The translations under genes were made by a program, and so were the position numbers. DNA of 64,000 nucleotides, taken from contig NZ_JADWYO010000012.1 of the NCBI RefSeq assembly GCF_022414595.1, positions 49,390 to 113,389 on the forward strand, given 5' to 3'. The notes under the pieces are model-generated. The model was not told the origin of the DNA and ran no database searches. It worked only from the letters and a program-made list of their open reading frames with translations. Positions 1 to 8,364 of the stretch are shown piece by piece (position 1 is the first letter of the stretch; the number at the start of each line of letters is the position of its first letter). Source of the DNA: Streptomyces sp. MUM 203J (GTDB lineage Bacteria; Actinomycetota; Actinomycetes; Streptomycetales; Streptomycetaceae).

Positions 1-1
1 G

Positions 2-256
2 CTGGTGGTGGCCGGCGGATTGACCCTGGTGGCCCTGCCGGTGCTGCTGGCGCCGCGGCGGGCGGCCCGGCCGACGGTCCTGCCGCTGGACTATCCCCGC
101 AACTGGCTGCTCCTGATGGGCGCGGTGGCGGTGGGCGCGCTGCTCCTGGCCGTGTCCCGCGCGGCGCCCCGCTGGGCCCGCGCGGGAGCGGCCCGGGTCC
201 GGGCGGCCCGCGAGGCCCGGGCGCGCGCTCACCGCGACCGGGCGGGGCGGGGCTGA
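2..256 (+). CDS. C-terminal end of a membrane protein (cut by window start)
   Basis: The reading frame is already open at the left edge, so only the last 84 or so residues are visible. Two hydrophobic stretches can be seen, one at the very start and one around residues 33-52 (NWLLLMGAVAVGALLLAV). A strongly basic Arg/Ala-rich tail follows, as expected for a cytoplasmic C-terminus after the last membrane segment. It lies upstream of the epimerase operon on the same strand, 129 bases away, so it may belong to the same functional group. Nothing in this fragment identifies a family. Confidence 0.6.
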   Translation: MVVAGGLTLVALPVLLAPRRAARPTVLPLDYPRNWLLLMGAVAVGALLLAVSRAAPRWARAGAARVRAAREARARAHRDRAGRG

Positions 257-385
257 GCCCCGCCCCCGTACCCCGGCGCGGAGCGCACTCGTCGTGCGGG
301 CGCCCCGCGCCGCAGGTCTTACGGAAGCGTGACGTGCGGGCGCGGGAGCCGTGCGCGGCGCGCCCGCGGGCCTAGCGTCGACGGC

Positions 386-1450
386 ATGCGTGTACTTGTC
401 ACCGGCGGGGCCGGTTTCATCGGGTCGCACATCGTGGACGCGCTCGTCGCCCAGGGGCACGAACCCGTCGTCATGGACGCGCTGCTGGCCGGCGCGCACG
501 GGGAGGAGGCCGAGCCGCCCCCGGGAAGCGTCCGGGCGGACGTGCGGGACCCGGACGCCGTGCGCGCCCTGCTGCGCGGCGTGGACGCGGTGTGCCACCA
601 GGCCGCCATGGTGGGTCTCGGCAAGGACTTCGCGGACGCCCCCGACTACGTCTCCTGCAACGATCTCGGCACCGCCGTCCTGCTCGCCGCCATGGCGGAG
701 ACCGGGGTCGGGCGGCTCGTCCTGGCCGGGTCGATGGTGGTGTACGGGGAGGGCCGCTACGACTGCCCGGCGCACGGCCGCGTGCGCCCCGGCCCGCGCG
801 CGGAGCCTGACCTCCGGGACGGCCGGTTCGAGCCCGGCTGCCCCCGCTGCGGCGCCCCCCTGGCCCCCGGCCTCGTCGGCGAGGACGCCCCCGTCGACCC
901 CCGCAACGTCTACGCCGCCACCAAACTGACCCAGGAACACCTCGCCGCCTCCTGGGCCCGGGCCACCGGCGGCCGGGCCGTGGCGCTGCGCTACCACAAC
1001 GTGTACGGCCCCCGGATGCCCCGTGACACCCCCTACGCGGGCGTGGCCTCCCTCTTCCGCTCTGCGCTCGCCCGCGGCGAGGCCCCGCGCGTGTTCGAGG
1101 ACGGCGGCCAGCGGCGGGACTTCGTCCATGTACGGGACGTCGCCGCCGCGAACCTGGCCGCGCTGGAAGCGCTCGGGCAGCAGCCGCGCGGCGCGCTGAC
1201 CCCGTACAACACGGGCAGCGGGGAGCCGCACACCGTCGGGGAGATGGCGACGGTGCTCGCGGACGCGGCGGGCGGGCCCGCTCCGGTCGTCACGGGCGAG
1301 TACCGGCTCGGGGACGTGCGGCACATCACCGCCGACTCGGCGCGGCTGCGCGCCGCGCTGGGCTGGCGGCCGGAGGTCGGCTTCGCGCAGGGCATGGCCG
1401 AGTTCGCGGCGAGTGGGCTACGCGGGACGGTGGACGTCCGCGTTTCGTAA
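386..1450 (+). CDS. NAD-dependent sugar epimerase/dehydratase (extended SDR)
   Basis: 354-aa extended short-chain dehydrogenase that probably acts on a nucleotide sugar in the cytoplasm. The N-terminus has the NAD-binding motif TGGAGFIG, and YAATK supplies the catalytic Tyr and Lys near residue 175. Just before it is an insertion with CPAHG and CPRCG pairs that could form a small zinc knuckle. From memory, such Cys pairs occur in dTDP-L-rhamnose/talose-type 4-epimerases, but the substrate is inferred only. I chose the ATG at 386 because the NAD-binding strand (MRVLVTGG) begins there; an in-frame start at 329 would add 19 unlike residues. It is first in a group with the glycosyltransferase, the TIGR04282-like gene and the methyltransferase. 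Confidence 0.88.
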   Translation: MRVLVTGGAGFIGSHIVDALVAQGHEPVVMDALLAGAHGEEAEPPPGSVRADVRDPDAVRALLRGVDAVCHQAAMVGLGKDFADAPDYVSCNDLGTAVLLAAMAETGVGRLVLAGSMVVYGEGRYDCPAHGRVRPGPRAEPDLRDGRFEPGCPRCGAPLAPGLVGEDAPVDPRNVYAATKLTQEHLAASWARATGGRAVALRYHNVYGPRMPRDTPYAGVASLFRSALARGEAPRVFEDGGQRRDFVHVRDVAAANLAALEALGQQPRGALTPYNTGSGEPHTVGEMATVLADAAGGPAPVVTGEYRLGDVRHITADSARLRAALGWRPEVGFAQGMAEFAASGLRGTVDVRVS

Positions 1451-1488
1451 GCTCCGGGGCCGCCTCTGAGGGGCCGTCGGTTCATACG

Positions 1489-2193
1489 GTGAGGAGTGTG
1501 ACCGAACACCACGATCTCACTGTGGACGTCGTCCTCCCCTGCCTCGACGAGGCGGAGGCCCTGCCCTGGGTGCTGGAGCGGATCCCGCCCGGCTGGCGGG
1601 CCCTCGTCGTCGACAACGGCTCCGCCGACGGCTCTCCGGACATCGCCCGGGCGCTCGGCGCGACCGTGGTCGCGGAGCCCCGGCGCGGCTTCGGCGCCGC
1701 CTGTCATGCGGGGCTGCTGGCCTCGGACGCGGACGTCGTCTGCTTCTGCGACTGCGACGCGTCGCTGGACCCGGGCCTGCTCGTGCCGTTCGTGGCCGAG
1801 GTGGCGGCGGGCCGCGCCGACCTGGTGCTGGGACGGCGCCGGCCGGCCACCCGGGGGGCCTGGCCGCCGCACGCCCGCGCCGGGAACCTCGCGCTGTCCC
1901 GCATGCTGCGCCGCCGCACCGGGCTGCGGCTGCACGACCTGGGCCCGATGCGGGCGGCGCGGCGGGAGGAGCTGCTGGGCCTGGAGCTGACGGACCGCCG
2001 CAGCGGCTACCCGCTCCAGATGGTGGTCCGCGCGGCGGACGCGGGCTGGCGGGTACGGGAGCGGGATGTGCCGTATCTGCCGCGCGCGGGGCGGTCGAAG
2101 GTCACGGGGACGTGGCGGGGGACCTGGCACGCGGTCCGCGACATGCGCGCGGTGCTGGCGGAGCCCGTACGGGAGAAGGAGAGGGTGGCGTGA
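1489..2193 (+). CDS. Family 2 glycosyltransferase
   Basis: 234-aa GT-A fold glycosyltransferase of the polyprenyl-phosphate/dolichol-phosphate mannose synthase type. VDVVLPCLDEAEALPWVL opens the nucleotide-sugar-binding domain, VVDNGSADGS follows, and the metal-binding acidic cluster is CDCDAS near residue 85. No membrane segments are seen, so it is probably a cytosolic or peripheral enzyme handing a sugar to a lipid carrier or small acceptor. The start is uncertain. GTG codons at 1489, 1498 and 1522 are in frame, and the GAGGAG at 1491-1496 lies too close to the 1498 codon to decide. It overlaps the next gene by one base, so translation is likely coupled. Confidence 0.85.
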   Translation: MRSVTEHHDLTVDVVLPCLDEAEALPWVLERIPPGWRALVVDNGSADGSPDIARALGATVVAEPRRGFGAACHAGLLASDADVVCFCDCDASLDPGLLVPFVAEVAAGRADLVLGRRRPATRGAWPPHARAGNLALSRMLRRRTGLRLHDLGPMRAARREELLGLELTDRRSGYPLQMVVRAADAGWRVRERDVPYLPRAGRSKVTGTWRGTWHAVRDMRAVLAEPVREKERVA

Positions 2194-2846
2194 TGAGCGG
2201 CGGTACGGAGACGGCGGGCTCGTTGCTCGTGATCGCGAAGGCGCCGGTACCGGGGCGGGTGAAGACGCGGCTGACGCCGCCGTTCACGCCGCAGGAGGCG
2301 GCCCGGCTGGCCGAGGCGGCGCTGGTGGACACGCTCGCGGCGGTCGCGGCGACGCCGGTGCGGCGCCGGGTCCTCGTCCTGGACGGAGAGCCGGGGCCGT
2401 GGGTCCCGCCGGGATTCGAGGTGCTCCCGCAGGCCTCGGGCGGGCTGGACGAGCGGCTGGCGGCGGCGTTCGCGGGCTGCGCGGAGGGGCCCGCTCTGGT
2501 CGTCGGCATGGACACCCCGCAGGTCACGCCCGAACTGCTGGCCAGAGGACTGAACTTCGGCGCGTGCGACGCGACGTTCGGTCCCGCGGAGGACGGCGGC
2601 TTCTGGTCCCTGGGCCTGGCCGCCCCTGACCCGTCACTGCTGCGCGGCGTCCCCATGTCCGTGCCGGAGACCGGCCGCGAACAGCGACGCCGCCTCGTGG
2701 AGGCGGGCCTGCGGGTGCACGACCTGCCGGCCCTGCGGGACGTGGACCGGGCGGAGGACGCCCTGGAGGTGTCCGTGCTCGCACCGCCGGACGGCCGGTT
2801 CGCCGCGCTGCACGCGGAACTGACGGGGACGGGGGCGGTGCGGTGA
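2193..2846 (+). CDS. TIGR04282/DUF2064-type glycosyltransferase-like protein
   Basis: 217-aa protein with a GT-A-like fold. It opens with LLVIAKAPVPGRVKTRLTPP, the hallmark of the family often labelled rSAM/selenodomain-associated transferase 1 or DUF2064 (TIGR04282). GMDTPQ (about residue 107) and PAEDGGFWSLGL are the other typical blocks. I recall this family being found with family 2 glycosyltransferases in arsenosugar-type loci, but no radical SAM gene lies here. The ATG at 2193 overlaps the preceding stop (TGATG) and has a clear GGAGAAGGAGAGGG ribosome-binding site. It ends in a GTGA overlap with the methyltransferase. The precise reaction is unknown. Confidence 0.85.
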   Translation: MSGGTETAGSLLVIAKAPVPGRVKTRLTPPFTPQEAARLAEAALVDTLAAVAATPVRRRVLVLDGEPGPWVPPGFEVLPQASGGLDERLAAAFAGCAEGPALVVGMDTPQVTPELLARGLNFGACDATFGPAEDGGFWSLGLAAPDPSLLRGVPMSVPETGREQRRRLVEAGLRVHDLPALRDVDRAEDALEVSVLAPPDGRFAALHAELTGTGAVR

Positions 2847-3889
2847 GCGCGGTGCGGGTGGACGTGGAAAGGGCAGCGCGCCCCGCGCGAGCCGTACGGG
2901 CGGGGGCAGCCCCTGCCGCCGACCCGGCCGACGCGGTACCGGCGGGAGTGGTCGGTGCCGTTGATCCGGCCGGGGCGTTCGGGCCGCCCGAGCCGAGCGG
3001 GGGCGGGAGGCCGTCGCGGGACTCGCGGGCGCGGCCCGGGACGGCCGTCGCTGAACCGGCCGGGGCGGTGCCGGCGGAAACGGTCACTGCCGCTGACCTG
3101 GCCGGGGCGGTGCGGGCGGGGTCGGGAGCCGTCGAACCGGCCGGTGCGGTGCGCGTGCGCGGCGGGGCGCCGGGGGACACCGCCCCGCGGGCGGGCGCGG
3201 TCACCGCCGACCCGGCCGGTGCGGTACGGGCATGGCGGGACGCCGATCCGTACGCGGAGGCCCTGCGGGCGGGGCGCGGCCCCTTGTTCCTGCGACGGGG
3301 CGACGGGTGGCTGTTGCCGTTGGACGTCGAGCGCTGGTGCGCGGCGCCCGACCGGGCCGACGCCACGGTCCTGGAGCGGTGCCGGGGCTCCGTGCTGGAC
3401 GTGGGCTGCGGCCCGGGGCGGCTGGTCGCCGCGCTGGCAGCGCTGCGGCGGCCCGCGCTGGGCGTGGACGTCAGCCGGGAGGCGGTGGACCGGACGATAC
3501 GGGCCGGTGGCACCGCGCTGTGCCGTTCGGTGTTCGATCCGTTGCCGGACGAGGGCGGCTGGGGCACGGTCCTGCTGATGGACGGCAACATCGGCATCGG
3601 CGGCGACCCCGTGGCGCTGCTGCGCCGTGTCGCGGAACTGGCCCGGCCCGACGGGCGCGTGATCGTCGAGACGGCCCCGCACGAGGTGGACGAGCGGGTG
3701 GACGTCCGGGTCGACGACGGGCGAGGCGGCGAGAGCGCACGGTTCCCCTGGGCCCGGGTGGGGCCCCGCGCCCTGCTGCCGCACGCGGCGGCGGCGGGCT
3801 GGCGGCCGGTCACCCAGTGGCGTTCGGAGGGCCGCCCCTTCACGCAGCTCGTCCGCGCCCCGGGCCCGGCGGGGCCGCGGCGCGACTGA
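2843..3889 (+). CDS. SAM-dependent methyltransferase with repetitive N-terminal extension
   Basis: 348 aa. The C-terminal half is a class I methyltransferase: VLDVGCGPGRLVAAL (about residue 184) is the SAM-binding motif I, GVDVS supplies the acidic end of strand 2, and VLLMDGNIGIGG is motif IV. The first 120 or so residues are unlike the rest. They are low-complexity Ala/Pro/Gly/Val sequence with at least five degenerate copies of a DPAGAV-like unit, matched in the DNA by repeated gaccggccggggcggt-like segments. The start is a GTG overlapping the upstream stop (GTGA), so translation probably does begin there. The substrate is unknown; the operon suggests a sugar-linked product. Confidence 0.8.
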   Translation: MSAVRVDVERAARPARAVRAGAAPAADPADAVPAGVVGAVDPAGAFGPPEPSGGGRPSRDSRARPGTAVAEPAGAVPAETVTAADLAGAVRAGSGAVEPAGAVRVRGGAPGDTAPRAGAVTADPAGAVRAWRDADPYAEALRAGRGPLFLRRGDGWLLPLDVERWCAAPDRADATVLERCRGSVLDVGCGPGRLVAALAALRRPALGVDVSREAVDRTIRAGGTALCRSVFDPLPDEGGWGTVLLMDGNIGIGGDPVALLRRVAELARPDGRVIVETAPHEVDERVDVRVDDGRGGESARFPWARVGPRALLPHAAAAGWRPVTQWRSEGRPFTQLVRAPGPAGPRRD

Positions 3890-4132
3890 CGGGTGCGGTG
3901 CCCATGCCGTGCGGGGCCGGGGTGTGCGGGCCGCAGGGCCGGTTCCGCCGCGCCCGCCCGTTCCCCCCTCAAGCGCTTCGTACAGCGGCCCGGGCGGACC
4001 GGGCTGGAGGGGTCCTTTTCACGGGGTCCCCTCTGCCACCGCGGGACGGGGCTCCACACGAGCCGTCGTCGGAGACCCCGGAGCGGCCCCGCCTCCCCGG
4101 GCGGGGGCAGGCGCCGCGCGCACGGGCGCCGG

Positions 4133-4651
4133 TCAGTGACGCGCCGTCCCGCTGATCGCGTACACGTCGCCCGGCCGCAGGCCCCGCGGTCTCATGTACG
4201 GCCCGCGCTCGGCGACGACCGTCACGGTCACCCCGGAGGCGGGCTGCCGGAAGAGCCGGTAGGAGGGGGCGCCCATCGGGGACGGGACCTCCAGGAGCGG
4301 GACGCCGCGGCGTGCCGACAACGCCCGCAGCCGGGCGAAGCGCAGTCGCCGGGCGAACCGGCCGTACCGGGACCGCAGTTCCGGGTTCACGGTCCCTCGG
4401 TCCCCGTAGGCCAGGCGATGGACCTGGAGGGTGAAGTGGTGGCCCTGCCACGGCTGCCCCGCTGCCTCGCGGCCCCAGAAGAACTCCGCCAGGCCGTAGT
4501 CCCGCCACATGTGGTGCGCACCGGAGACGTTCTCGGCGTAGCCGGGCCCCAGGACGGCCGTGACCTCCTCGGGGCCGTGCGAGGGCGGCACCCCCAGGAC
4601 CGTCCCGGACCTCACGGCGTCCAGGTAGAACGCGAGGGAGTACGGGGTCAG
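4133..4651 (-). CDS. Conserved-looking hypothetical protein coupled to a GntR regulator
   Basis: About 172 aa, family not recognised. Recognisable features are aromatic-rich segments (SLAFYLDAV, HHMWRDYGLAEFFW, HHFTLQVHRLAYGD), an Arg-rich middle and a tidy C-terminal block (GLRPGDVYAISG). No ATG or GTG fits the N-terminus; the best start is a CTG at 4651 overlapping the GntR stop as CTGA, with a GTG at 4615 as an alternative. The coupling suggests production together with the regulator upstream. No membrane segment is evident. I see no function I can defend. Confidence 0.55.
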   Translation of the reverse strand: MTPYSLAFYLDAVRSGTVLGVPPSHGPEEVTAVLGPGYAENVSGAHHMWRDYGLAEFFWGREAAGQPWQGHHFTLQVHRLAYGDRGTVNPELRSRYGRFARRLRFARLRALSARRGVPLLEVPSPMGAPSYRLFRQPASGVTVTVVAERGPYMRPRGLRPGDVYAISGTARH

Positions 4652-5394
4652 CGCCCCGCCCCGTCCAGGTGGTCCGCCCAGCGCAGCGCGTGCGCGTTGT
4701 ACGCGTCGATCACCGCCATGACCCGCTCGGGCACGCCCTCCGACACCGCGTCGACCAGTTCCACGTGCCCGCTCCACAGCCAGTCGCACAGCCGCCGGTC
4801 GCCCCGCAGGTAAGGGACCGCGAACACCCAGGCCTGCACGCGCAGGCGGTGCAGGAAGTCCGCGACGTACCGGTTGGCGACCAGCCCGCACATCTCGCGC
4901 CAGAAGCGCAGGTCGTAGCCGATCAGGATGTCCAGGTCCCCGGCCCGCGCCGCCCGCGCCGCCGCCTCCGCCCGGCGCAGTACCGACGTCAGCGCGCCGT
5001 CCCGCGGACACCGCGGTCCGGCCGGGGCACCCGCGCCGGGCCCTCCGCCCACGCCCTCCGGGGCGTGGATCCCGCAGGCCATGCCCCGCTCCGTCAGCCG
5101 CCGGTACAGCCCGTCCACGATCAGTGCCCGTGCCTCGACCATGCCCCGGTAGTCCGCCACCGTGAACTGGTGGACGCGGAAACCTTTGTGCTGGTCCGAG
5201 TCCAGCAGCCCCTGCGCCGACAGATCGACCAGCGCCTCCCGTACGGGCGTCGCGGACACTCCGTACTGGTCGGCTATCTGCTTGACCGTGAACTCCTGCC
5301 CCGGCTGGAGACGCCCCGCGAGCACCTCGTCACGCAGCGCGTCCGCGATCTGCTGGCGCAGAGTGCTGCGGGTGACTGGTCCGCTCGCGACCAT
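4648..5394 (-). CDS. GntR-family transcriptional regulator, FCD type
   Basis: 248-aa DNA-binding regulator. The N-terminal winged helix is typical: residues 8-70 contain LRQQIADALRDEVLAGRLQPG, then the recognition-helix region YGVSATPVREAL and GLLDSDQHKGFRV. The C-terminal part is all-helical and matches the FadR C-terminal (FCD) ligand-binding type, with conserved EARALIVDGL and HVELVDAV segments. A Gly/Pro/Ala-rich stretch around residues 115-135 looks like a loop expansion. The start at 5394 is an ATG. It is transcribed away from nothing obvious: the class III aminotransferase next to it is on the same strand upstream, 148 bases away, and is a reasonable target candidate. Confidence 0.85.
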   Translation of the reverse strand: MVASGPVTRSTLRQQIADALRDEVLAGRLQPGQEFTVKQIADQYGVSATPVREALVDLSAQGLLDSDQHKGFRVHQFTVADYRGMVEARALIVDGLYRRLTERGMACGIHAPEGVGGGPGAGAPAGPRCPRDGALTSVLRRAEAAARAARAGDLDILIGYDLRFWREMCGLVANRYVADFLHRLRVQAWVFAVPYLRGDRRLCDWLWSGHVELVDAVSEGVPERVMAVIDAYNAHALRWADHLDGAGR

Positions 5395-5542
5395 CTGTGA
5401 GGCCCCTCCGTCCGGTTTCGGGACACCTTAAGCCAGCCCTACGCCAGTCGGAGGGGGTCACCTGCAGGGGTGAATGTCACACCGTCCCGCCCGGGGACCG
5501 CCCCCGAGCTCCCGACGACCCCCCGGAGGACGCCCGGGGAGG

Positions 5543-6910
5543 TCAGACCGTGTGCGCGTCCGCCACCGTCAGCGCCGCGTCCAGCACCGCGAGGCCCTCC
5601 TTCGCCTCGGCCTCCGTGAGCGTGCAGGGCGGCACGACATGCGTGCGGTTCATCGCGACGAACGGCCACAGCCCGCCCTTCTTGCAGGCCGCCCCGAACG
5701 CCGCCATCGGCGCGTTCGCCTCGCCGCTCGCGTTGTACGGCACGAGGGGCTCGCGCGTCGCCCGGTCCCGTACCAGCTCCAGCGCCCAGAAGGCGCCGAG
5801 GCCGCGCACCTCGCCCACCGACGGGTGCCGCTCGGCCAGCTCCCTCAGCCCGGGACCGAGCACCCGCTCCCCGAGCCGGGCGGCCCGCTCGACGATCCGC
5901 TCCTCCTCCATCACCCGCAGCGTGGCCACGGCGGCGGCGCAGGCCAGCGGGTGGCCGGAGTAGGTGAGCCCGCCGGGGTACGGGCGCCGCTCGAAGGAGG
6001 CGGCGACCCTGTCCGAGATCGCCACGCCGCCCAGCGGCACGTACCCGGACGTCACGCCCTTCGCGAAGGTCAGCAGGTCGGGCACCACCCCGTAGTGGTC
6101 CGCGGCGAACCACGCGCCGGTCCGCCCGAACCCCGCCATCACCTCGTCGAGGACCAGCAGGATCCCGTGCCGGTCGCACAGCTCCCTGACCCCCTCCAGG
6201 TATCCGGGCGGCGGCGGCATGATCCCGGCCGTCCCGGGGACCGTCTCCAGCACGATCGCCGCGACCGTGCCCGGCCCCTCGTACGCGACCGTGTCCTCCA
6301 GGTGCGCGAGCGCCCGGGCGCACTCCTGCGCCTCGTCCTGTGCGTAGAAGGCGGAGCGGTAGAGGTACGGGCCCCAGAAGTGGACCACTCCGGCGGAGGC
6401 CGTGTCGGACGGCCAGCGGCGCGGGTCGCCGGTCAGGTTGATCGCGGTGGACGTGGCGCCGTGGTACGAGCGGTACGCGCTGAGCACCTTGGGGCGGCCC
6501 GTGTGCAGCCGGGCCATCCGTACCGCGTTCTCGACGGCCTCGGCGCCGCCGTTCGTGAAGAAGATCCGGTCGAGATCGCCGGGCGTCCGCTCCGCGATCA
6601 GCCGCGCCGCCTCCGACCGCACGTCCACGGCGAACGCGGGCGCGAAGGTCGCGAGCCTCGCGGCCTGCTCCTGGATGGCGGCGACCACCTTGGGGTGCTG
6701 GTAGCCGATGTTCGTGAAGACGAGCCCGCTCGCGAAGTCCAGGTAGCGGTTCCCGTCGTAGTCCCAGAAGTACGAACCGTCGGCACCGGCGACGGCGAGC
6801 GGGTCGATCAGCCCCTGGGCGGACCAGGAGTGGAACACGTGGGCACGGTCGTCGGCCTTGACGGCGGCACCGGCCTGCGGGTCTGCGGCATCGGGAAGAT
6901 GAGGGGTCAT
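5543..6910 (-). CDS. Class III PLP-dependent aminotransferase
   Basis: 455 aa, a normal length for fold-type I class III (omega) aminotransferases. Visible blocks are DGNRYLDFASGL, FFTNGGAEAVENAVRMAR, LDEVMAGFGRTG (the Asp that holds the PLP ring nitrogen) and LTFAKGVTSGYVPLGG, whose Lys is the PLP Schiff-base residue. GGLTYSGHPLACAAA is the second-subunit phosphate-binding region. The ATG at 6910 gives the expected N-terminus; the long upstream extension of the frame is non-coding in character. It probably transfers an amino group between an omega-amino acid or diamine and pyruvate or 2-oxoglutarate, but the amino donor cannot be read from sequence. The nearby GntR/FCD gene may control it. 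Confidence 0.9.
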   Translation of the reverse strand: MTPHLPDAADPQAGAAVKADDRAHVFHSWSAQGLIDPLAVAGADGSYFWDYDGNRYLDFASGLVFTNIGYQHPKVVAAIQEQAARLATFAPAFAVDVRSEAARLIAERTPGDLDRIFFTNGGAEAVENAVRMARLHTGRPKVLSAYRSYHGATSTAINLTGDPRRWPSDTASAGVVHFWGPYLYRSAFYAQDEAQECARALAHLEDTVAYEGPGTVAAIVLETVPGTAGIMPPPPGYLEGVRELCDRHGILLVLDEVMAGFGRTGAWFAADHYGVVPDLLTFAKGVTSGYVPLGGVAISDRVAASFERRPYPGGLTYSGHPLACAAAVATLRVMEEERIVERAARLGERVLGPGLRELAERHPSVGEVRGLGAFWALELVRDRATREPLVPYNASGEANAPMAAFGAACKKGGLWPFVAMNRTHVVPPCTLTEAEAKEGLAVLDAALTVADAHTV

Positions 6911-7256
6911 GCGGGCGAGGCTAGAAGCCGGGGACGGGCCGGGACCATGGCCAACGTGTACGGCGGAGGGCGTACGGATCGGCAGGGTGTCGGGGCCCGC
7001 AGGGCGGCGGGCCGGGCGGACGGGGGCGCGAACCGACGAGGGCTCCTCGGGTAGGGTGACGGGACCGATCTGCTGAGGGACCCGGTCTACGGACCCGCGT
7101 CCCCGCCCCGAGGAGGTGAGCCCCATCAACGCCAGGTCAGGCAGGGCGCTTCCCTCCCCGGGCGGTACGGTCGCCGCGCCGTAGCCGCGATTCCGGTTCG
7201 TACACGGACCGCCGGGAGCGCCCGCGCTGCAACGCGGCTCCCGAAAGGCTCGTACC
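6911..7256. other. Intergenic region between divergent genes
   Basis: 346 bases between the aminotransferase start and the HemK-like methyltransferase start. Near 7106-7118 there is a strong ribosome-binding-site-like CGAGGAGG followed by a possible 22-codon leader frame (GTG 7116 to TAG 7184) or an ATC start. A hairpin at 7214-7242 (GGGAG/CCGCG pairing with CGCGG/CTCCC) ends just before the GAAAGG ribosome-binding site of the downstream gene and could affect its translation. No clear -10/-35 pair was identified. Confidence 0.4.
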
Positions 7257-8075
7257 GTGCCCACCCTCACTTCCACCACTTCCTTTCCCGGCATCGTGTC
7301 GGTCCTTCGCGCCGCCGGCTGCGTCTTCGCGGAAGACGAGGCCTCGCTCCTCACCTCCACCGCCCGCACGCCTGCCGAGCTGGCCGCCATGGTCTCGCGG
7401 CGCGCCGCCGGCCACCCCCTGGAACACGTCCTGGGCTGGGCCGAGTTCGCCGGACTGCGGGTCGCGGTGGACGAGGGCGTGTTCGTGCCGCGCCGCCGCA
7501 CCGAGTTCCTGGTCGAACAGGCCGCCGCGCTCGCCCCGCACGGGGCGGTGGTGGTCGACCTGTGCTGCGGTACGGGCGCGCTGGGCGTCGCGCTGGCCCG
7601 CGCGGCGGGGGGCGCCGAACTGCACGCCGCCGACCTGGACCCGGCGGCCGTGCGGTGCGCCCGCCGGAACGTGGCGCCGCTGGGCGGCCGGGCGTGGGAG
7701 GGCGACCTCTACGCGGCGCTGCCGGAGCAGCTGCGGGGACGAGTGGACGTGCTCCTCGCGAACGTCCCGTACGTCCCGACCGGCGACATCCCGCTGCTCC
7801 CCCCGGAGGCCCGGCTCCACGAAGCCGCTCTCGCCCTGGACGGCGGGCCCGACGGGCTGGCCGTGCTGCGCCGGGTGACCGCGGAGGCGGCGGAGTGGCT
7901 GGCGCCGGGCGGCAGCCTCCTCTTCGAGACGAGCACCCGCCAGATCCCGGACGCCGTACGGGCCGTGGAGGCGGCCCCCGGCGGGTTCACCGCCCGGGTG
8001 GCCGCCTGTGAGGAGAGAGAGGCGACCGTCGTCCTCGCGACCCTGGCGCTCCCCCGCGTCGTCATCCGGCGGTGA
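7257..8075 (+). CDS. HemK-like protein N5-glutamine methyltransferase homologue
   Basis: 272-aa SAM-dependent methyltransferase related to PrmC/HemK, the subgroup usually annotated as putative protein N(5)-glutamine methyltransferase. Motif I is VVDLCCGTGALGVAL near residue 103, followed by AADLDPAAVRCARRN. The substrate-binding NPPY motif is altered to NVPY (ANVPYVPTGDI), a notable change at the residues that hold the target amide in true N-methyltransferases. The N-terminal helical domain is present. The GTG start at 7257 follows a GAAAGG ribosome-binding site. The main prfA-linked prmC is normally elsewhere, so this is probably a paralogue with an unknown protein or small-molecule target. 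Confidence 0.82.
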   Translation: MPTLTSTTSFPGIVSVLRAAGCVFAEDEASLLTSTARTPAELAAMVSRRAAGHPLEHVLGWAEFAGLRVAVDEGVFVPRRRTEFLVEQAAALAPHGAVVVDLCCGTGALGVALARAAGGAELHAADLDPAAVRCARRNVAPLGGRAWEGDLYAALPEQLRGRVDVLLANVPYVPTGDIPLLPPEARLHEAALALDGGPDGLAVLRRVTAEAAEWLAPGGSLLFETSTRQIPDAVRAVEAAPGGFTARVAACEEREATVVLATLALPRVVIRR

Positions 8076-8364
8076 GACGAAGGCTCCACACGCGCGGAGG
8101 CGCCGGGATCGGCAGCGTGTGCGGTCACGCGCCCGTACGGGGTAACCGATCCGCCGCCGCTGACCCCACCGCCCCCTTAGCGGAAGTAGCCGAAAGAAGT
8201 GGCCTCCCTCAGCGGTCGCCAACCGCCCGCGAACGACTGACACTTGCAGCTTCGGTCACATTGCGTCAGCGACGACGGGGCCGTCGTCACGGCTGATACA
8301 CCTACCTCCTCGGTGTCACAGCTCAGGCACCAGTGCGAACGACACCAAGGGGTGAGGAGGGGCG

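Noticed and set aside
2102..3784. 560-codon open frame on the minus strand
   Set aside because: It is antisense to the methyltransferase and TIGR04282-like genes, is Arg/Pro/Ser/Gly-rich and shows no domain; typical of high-GC shadow frames.
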